From Pigoraptor chileana (taxonomy: Eukaryota; Opisthokonta; Filasterea), in the NCBI GenBank assembly GCA_943704495.1, contig CALSCR010000671.1:1-23461 (forward strand): a stretch of 23,461 nucleotides of DNA. Reading direction: 5' to 3'. Position 1 is the stretch's first letter. The number at the start of each line of letters is the position of its first letter. A program made the position numbers and the translations under genes. This document shows positions 21,206 through 23,461 of this stretch, in pieces. The notes below the pieces were generated by a model. It saw only the letters and a program-made list of their open reading frames with translations, was not told the DNA's origin and did no database searches.

Positions 21206-21805
21206 AACCTGACCTTATCAATGTTGGCTTCAAACATAAGGTGTCCTGTTTGCAACAATGGTACCTAAACTCTTACTATTTTGTTTAGCAAATTATAGGC
21301 ATTCGTTTTGACACCGTCTGAACACGACACGCGCATTCTTTTGCACACTGCGACAGACACTGCGACAGAGTTAACCAGAGAAAAGACCCTCGTTCATCTT
21401 GTTCTGTCCCTTGGCTGAATTGTCGTACAACTGAACCGAAAGTGAATTCAGCACGGTTCAAAATCAATATTCAGACGAAAGCAATTCAATTTTTTCCTTA
21501 AAAAAGGTACACGCAAATCGACATTAGCATTAGGGCAAATGGACGACAGACAACGCAAAGCCACAAAAAACAAACACAACAAAAACAAAGCCACATAAAG
21601 AAAAAAAATTGCACAAGTAATAAGCAGATTCCATGTGCGCTCATCAATAGAATCAGAAAGCGAGAAAAGCAAACACCGGGCGCCACGTGCATGGTTCCAT
21701 GCTCACGTGCACAGCCGAATCCGAATCCAAAGGAACAGAAAGCCATTCCCAAACCACAAACAATATGCCTTCCGAAACTGCACAACGCGTGACATTGCGA
21801 CGCCA
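21206..21805. other. Convergent 3' intergenic region
   Basis: About 600 bp between the GH31 stop and the aminotransferase stop, AT-richer than the genes. It holds both 3' UTRs. A-rich runs at 21500-21610 (and T-rich on the other strand) may serve poly(A) signalling for the minus-strand gene. No ORF with coding character. Confidence 0.65.
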
Positions 21806-23261
21806 CTACTCGCCGGCCGCTGCTTCTCGCTCGGTACGCGCCTTGCACATGTCCGAAATGACATCCCTCAGGAGAAAATAGTCGTCCCGTTCGTTGTATA
21901 TCTGCGCCGAAAGCCGCACATATCCACGTCCGCCAACGCAGCACACCACCGTCTCCAGCTGCTTCGTCGCCCGGATGGATGCGCGCATGGCATCTGCGAC
22001 AGACGCCGTGCAGACACTGAGGGACTCAGGGAGCGCAACCATGCCCAGTGACGACATCATCTCCACCGGCGATCCCAAGCGAGTGCCCCATGCACCCGCA
22101 AGCATCTGCGCCGCCCACGTGACCATCTCGTGGTTGCGCTTGGCAACGTCACCGCCACCAATCGACCTCTGGAATGCAATCCCAGACGGTACGTTGATAA
22201 GAGCGCTGTAGTCACGAGTGCCCACCCACGCACACTCTGACGGGAGGCCAGCGCCCAAGTTGTGCGATACAATTGGGTGGTGAAGCTGCTGCCTCGACGC
22301 AGAGGGCTTGACGTGCAAAAACGCGGCGGATGGAGAGCAAAACATCCACTTGTGCAGGTTGCTCGTGTAGTAGTCTGCGCCAATTGCTGCAACGTCGACG
22401 TCCACGGTTCCAATGGCATGTGCGCCGTCCACAAACACCTCTTTGACGCCACACGCACGACAGAGAGTGACAATGTCGCGCACGGGAAGAACAAACGAAG
22501 GAACGGAGCTCACGTGATCAATCACGGCGAGGCGGACGGTGCGCTTGGCCTTGACAATGCCACCCCGGATGGCTTTAAGTACGTCATCTGGCGATGACAC
22601 GGGAAACGGAATGTCTGCAATGACTATGGATGCACCCACACGCTCGCAGTAATGCCGGAATACCTGATGTGTGTGTGTGTGTGTGCGTGTAATTGTCGAG
22701 CAATGCGCAAGACAAGAAAGTTAGTGATATAAGCTCGCATAGTTGTTGAAGTGTATTTGCGGAGAGAGTCCATGTCTACACATTGTAATGCATCAGACAA
22801 ACACACACAGGTACACACATGCGTATACAAAGCACGCCTGACCACACGTGCGTGACGGGGGGCCAATACATACCTTGTCAACAGCGCCGTAAGTATGGCT
22901 TGTCATCAGAATGGCGTCACCAGGCTTGCATTTTCCGGAAATGAAATCCTACCACGGACACAATCGGAAAAAACAGTGAAAATAATTTTTAAAAAGGGAC
23001 ATGCAATATTAAATACACTCAATCTCTCATAAATTGCAGACACAGACGAGGTACGCACATAAACATACAGACACAGGCACAGACACAGACACAGCCACAG
23101 CCACAGACACAGCCACAGGCACAGGGGCACAGACAAACCAACACAGCGACCACCGACACACCTGAGCGACAGCCTGGGCGACGATCACAGCCGCGGTGGT
23201 TGCATTGTCCACCATTGACACATCGGCTGCATCGGCATTGATCAGACCGGCCACCGCCGCA
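21806..23261 (-). CDS. Class V PLP-dependent aminotransferase, isopenicillin-N-epimerase-like, 5' end missing
   Basis: Fold-type I PLP enzyme of the aminotransferase class V/cysteine-desulfurase superfamily, closest in motifs to isopenicillin N epimerase-like and hercynylcysteine sulfoxide lyase-like proteins. Resolved exons: 23261-23162, 22948-22874, 22663-21806, in phase, 343 residues plus a split first codon. Visible motifs: VDNATTAA, GDAILMTSHTYGAV, FVDGAHAIGT (Asp and His that contact PLP), YYTSNLHKW with the PLP-binding Lys codon at 22351-22349, WVGTRDYSALINVP, and the C-terminal VRLSAQIYNERDD. The N-terminal ~80-100 residues are expected upstream, beyond or near the right edge. The exact reaction (epimerase, desulfhydrase or C-S lyase) cannot be decided. 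It converges on the GH31 gene. Confidence 0.88.
23063..23137. repeat. Degenerate (CAGACA)/(CAGCCA)n hexanucleotide tandem repeat
   Basis: About twelve units of CAGACA/CAGCCA/CAGGCA in the aminotransferase intron 23161-22949, close to its donor. In the sense direction it reads as TGTCTG/TGGCTG units, continuing the TG bias of introns in this window. Confidence 0.85.
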
Positions 23262-23461
23262 CTGCCCCGGATGCAAATGAAAATTGTGTGCGTAGGTGTG
23301 AGCGTGGGTGTGTGTGGGTGTAATGGATGAGAGGCATGGGAACAAGAAGAATGGCGCATCGAGCGAAGATTGCTGTTTTTGCACCAAACACAACGATCAC
23401 GTGAGGCTCGTGCATCCCGCGTACCCCCAAGCCCACACAACCACACGCATACACGTACCCC
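23262..23461 (-). other. Intron or upstream part of the aminotransferase gene, unresolved
   Basis: The exon starting at 23261 has a usable CAG acceptor and needs two bases from an earlier exon. The minus-strand frame in 23454-23262 is open but shows no aminotransferase N-terminal motif, and it contains TG/CA-rich intron-like sequence (23285-23320). The missing exon is probably beyond the edge. Confidence 0.5.

Noticed and set aside
23063-23137. Regularly spaced repeats as a CRISPR-like array
   Set aside because: Contiguous degenerate hexamers without spacers, inside an intron of a eukaryotic gene.

Overview
This is a gene-rich, intron-rich window from a nuclear eukaryotic genome, probably a free-living unicellular eukaryote. 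Six protein-coding loci have GT-AG introns of roughly 60-460 nt, and these introns carry many (GT)n, (CT)n, (CA)n and other microsatellites. A CHD remodeler with the chromodomain-plus-ATPase sequence of the animal CHD6-9 group and a PDCD4-type double-MA3 protein suggest a relative of the animals/Amorphea, but no marker names the species.

Layout. Minus strand, window edge to 4909: the N-terminal ~905 residues of a CHD6-9-type chromatin remodeler in ten resolved exons; the helicase C-terminal lobe lies outside the window. 4910-6695: intergenic, with a 49-nt poly(T) and E2F-like sites. Minus strand, about 6.7-8.66 kb: a cytosine-C5 DNA methyltransferase whose motifs are circularly permuted (IX and X before I, IV, VI, VIII). 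8656-11000: gene-poor, with small palindromes and a decayed tandem repeat. Plus strand: PDCD4-like (11556-12887), a complete cathepsin B with ten exons (13737-16196), and a GH31 glycosidase (16807-21205) that carries an unexpected multi-pass membrane cassette inside its N-terminal part. Minus strand, 21806 to the right edge: a class V PLP-dependent aminotransferase of the isopenicillin-N-epimerase-like type, 5' end missing.

How they relate. There is no operon logic. Two neighbouring minus-strand genes act on chromatin (remodeler and DNA methyltransferase). Cathepsin B and the GH31 enzyme both carry N-terminal hydrophobic leaders and would work in the lysosomal/secretory system. The GH31 and aminotransferase genes converge.

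The two strongest candidates for something undescribed are the permuted C5 methyltransferase in an intron-bearing eukaryotic locus and the GH31 enzyme split by about 180 residues of hydrophobic segments and a Cys cluster. Secondary signals are an excess of CACGTG/CACGTGAC words, strand-consistent microsatellites at splice sites, and a TTGTATGG motif upstream of two adjacent genes. All exon borders were derived by hand from reading frame, splice consensus and family similarity; no alignment or search was run.
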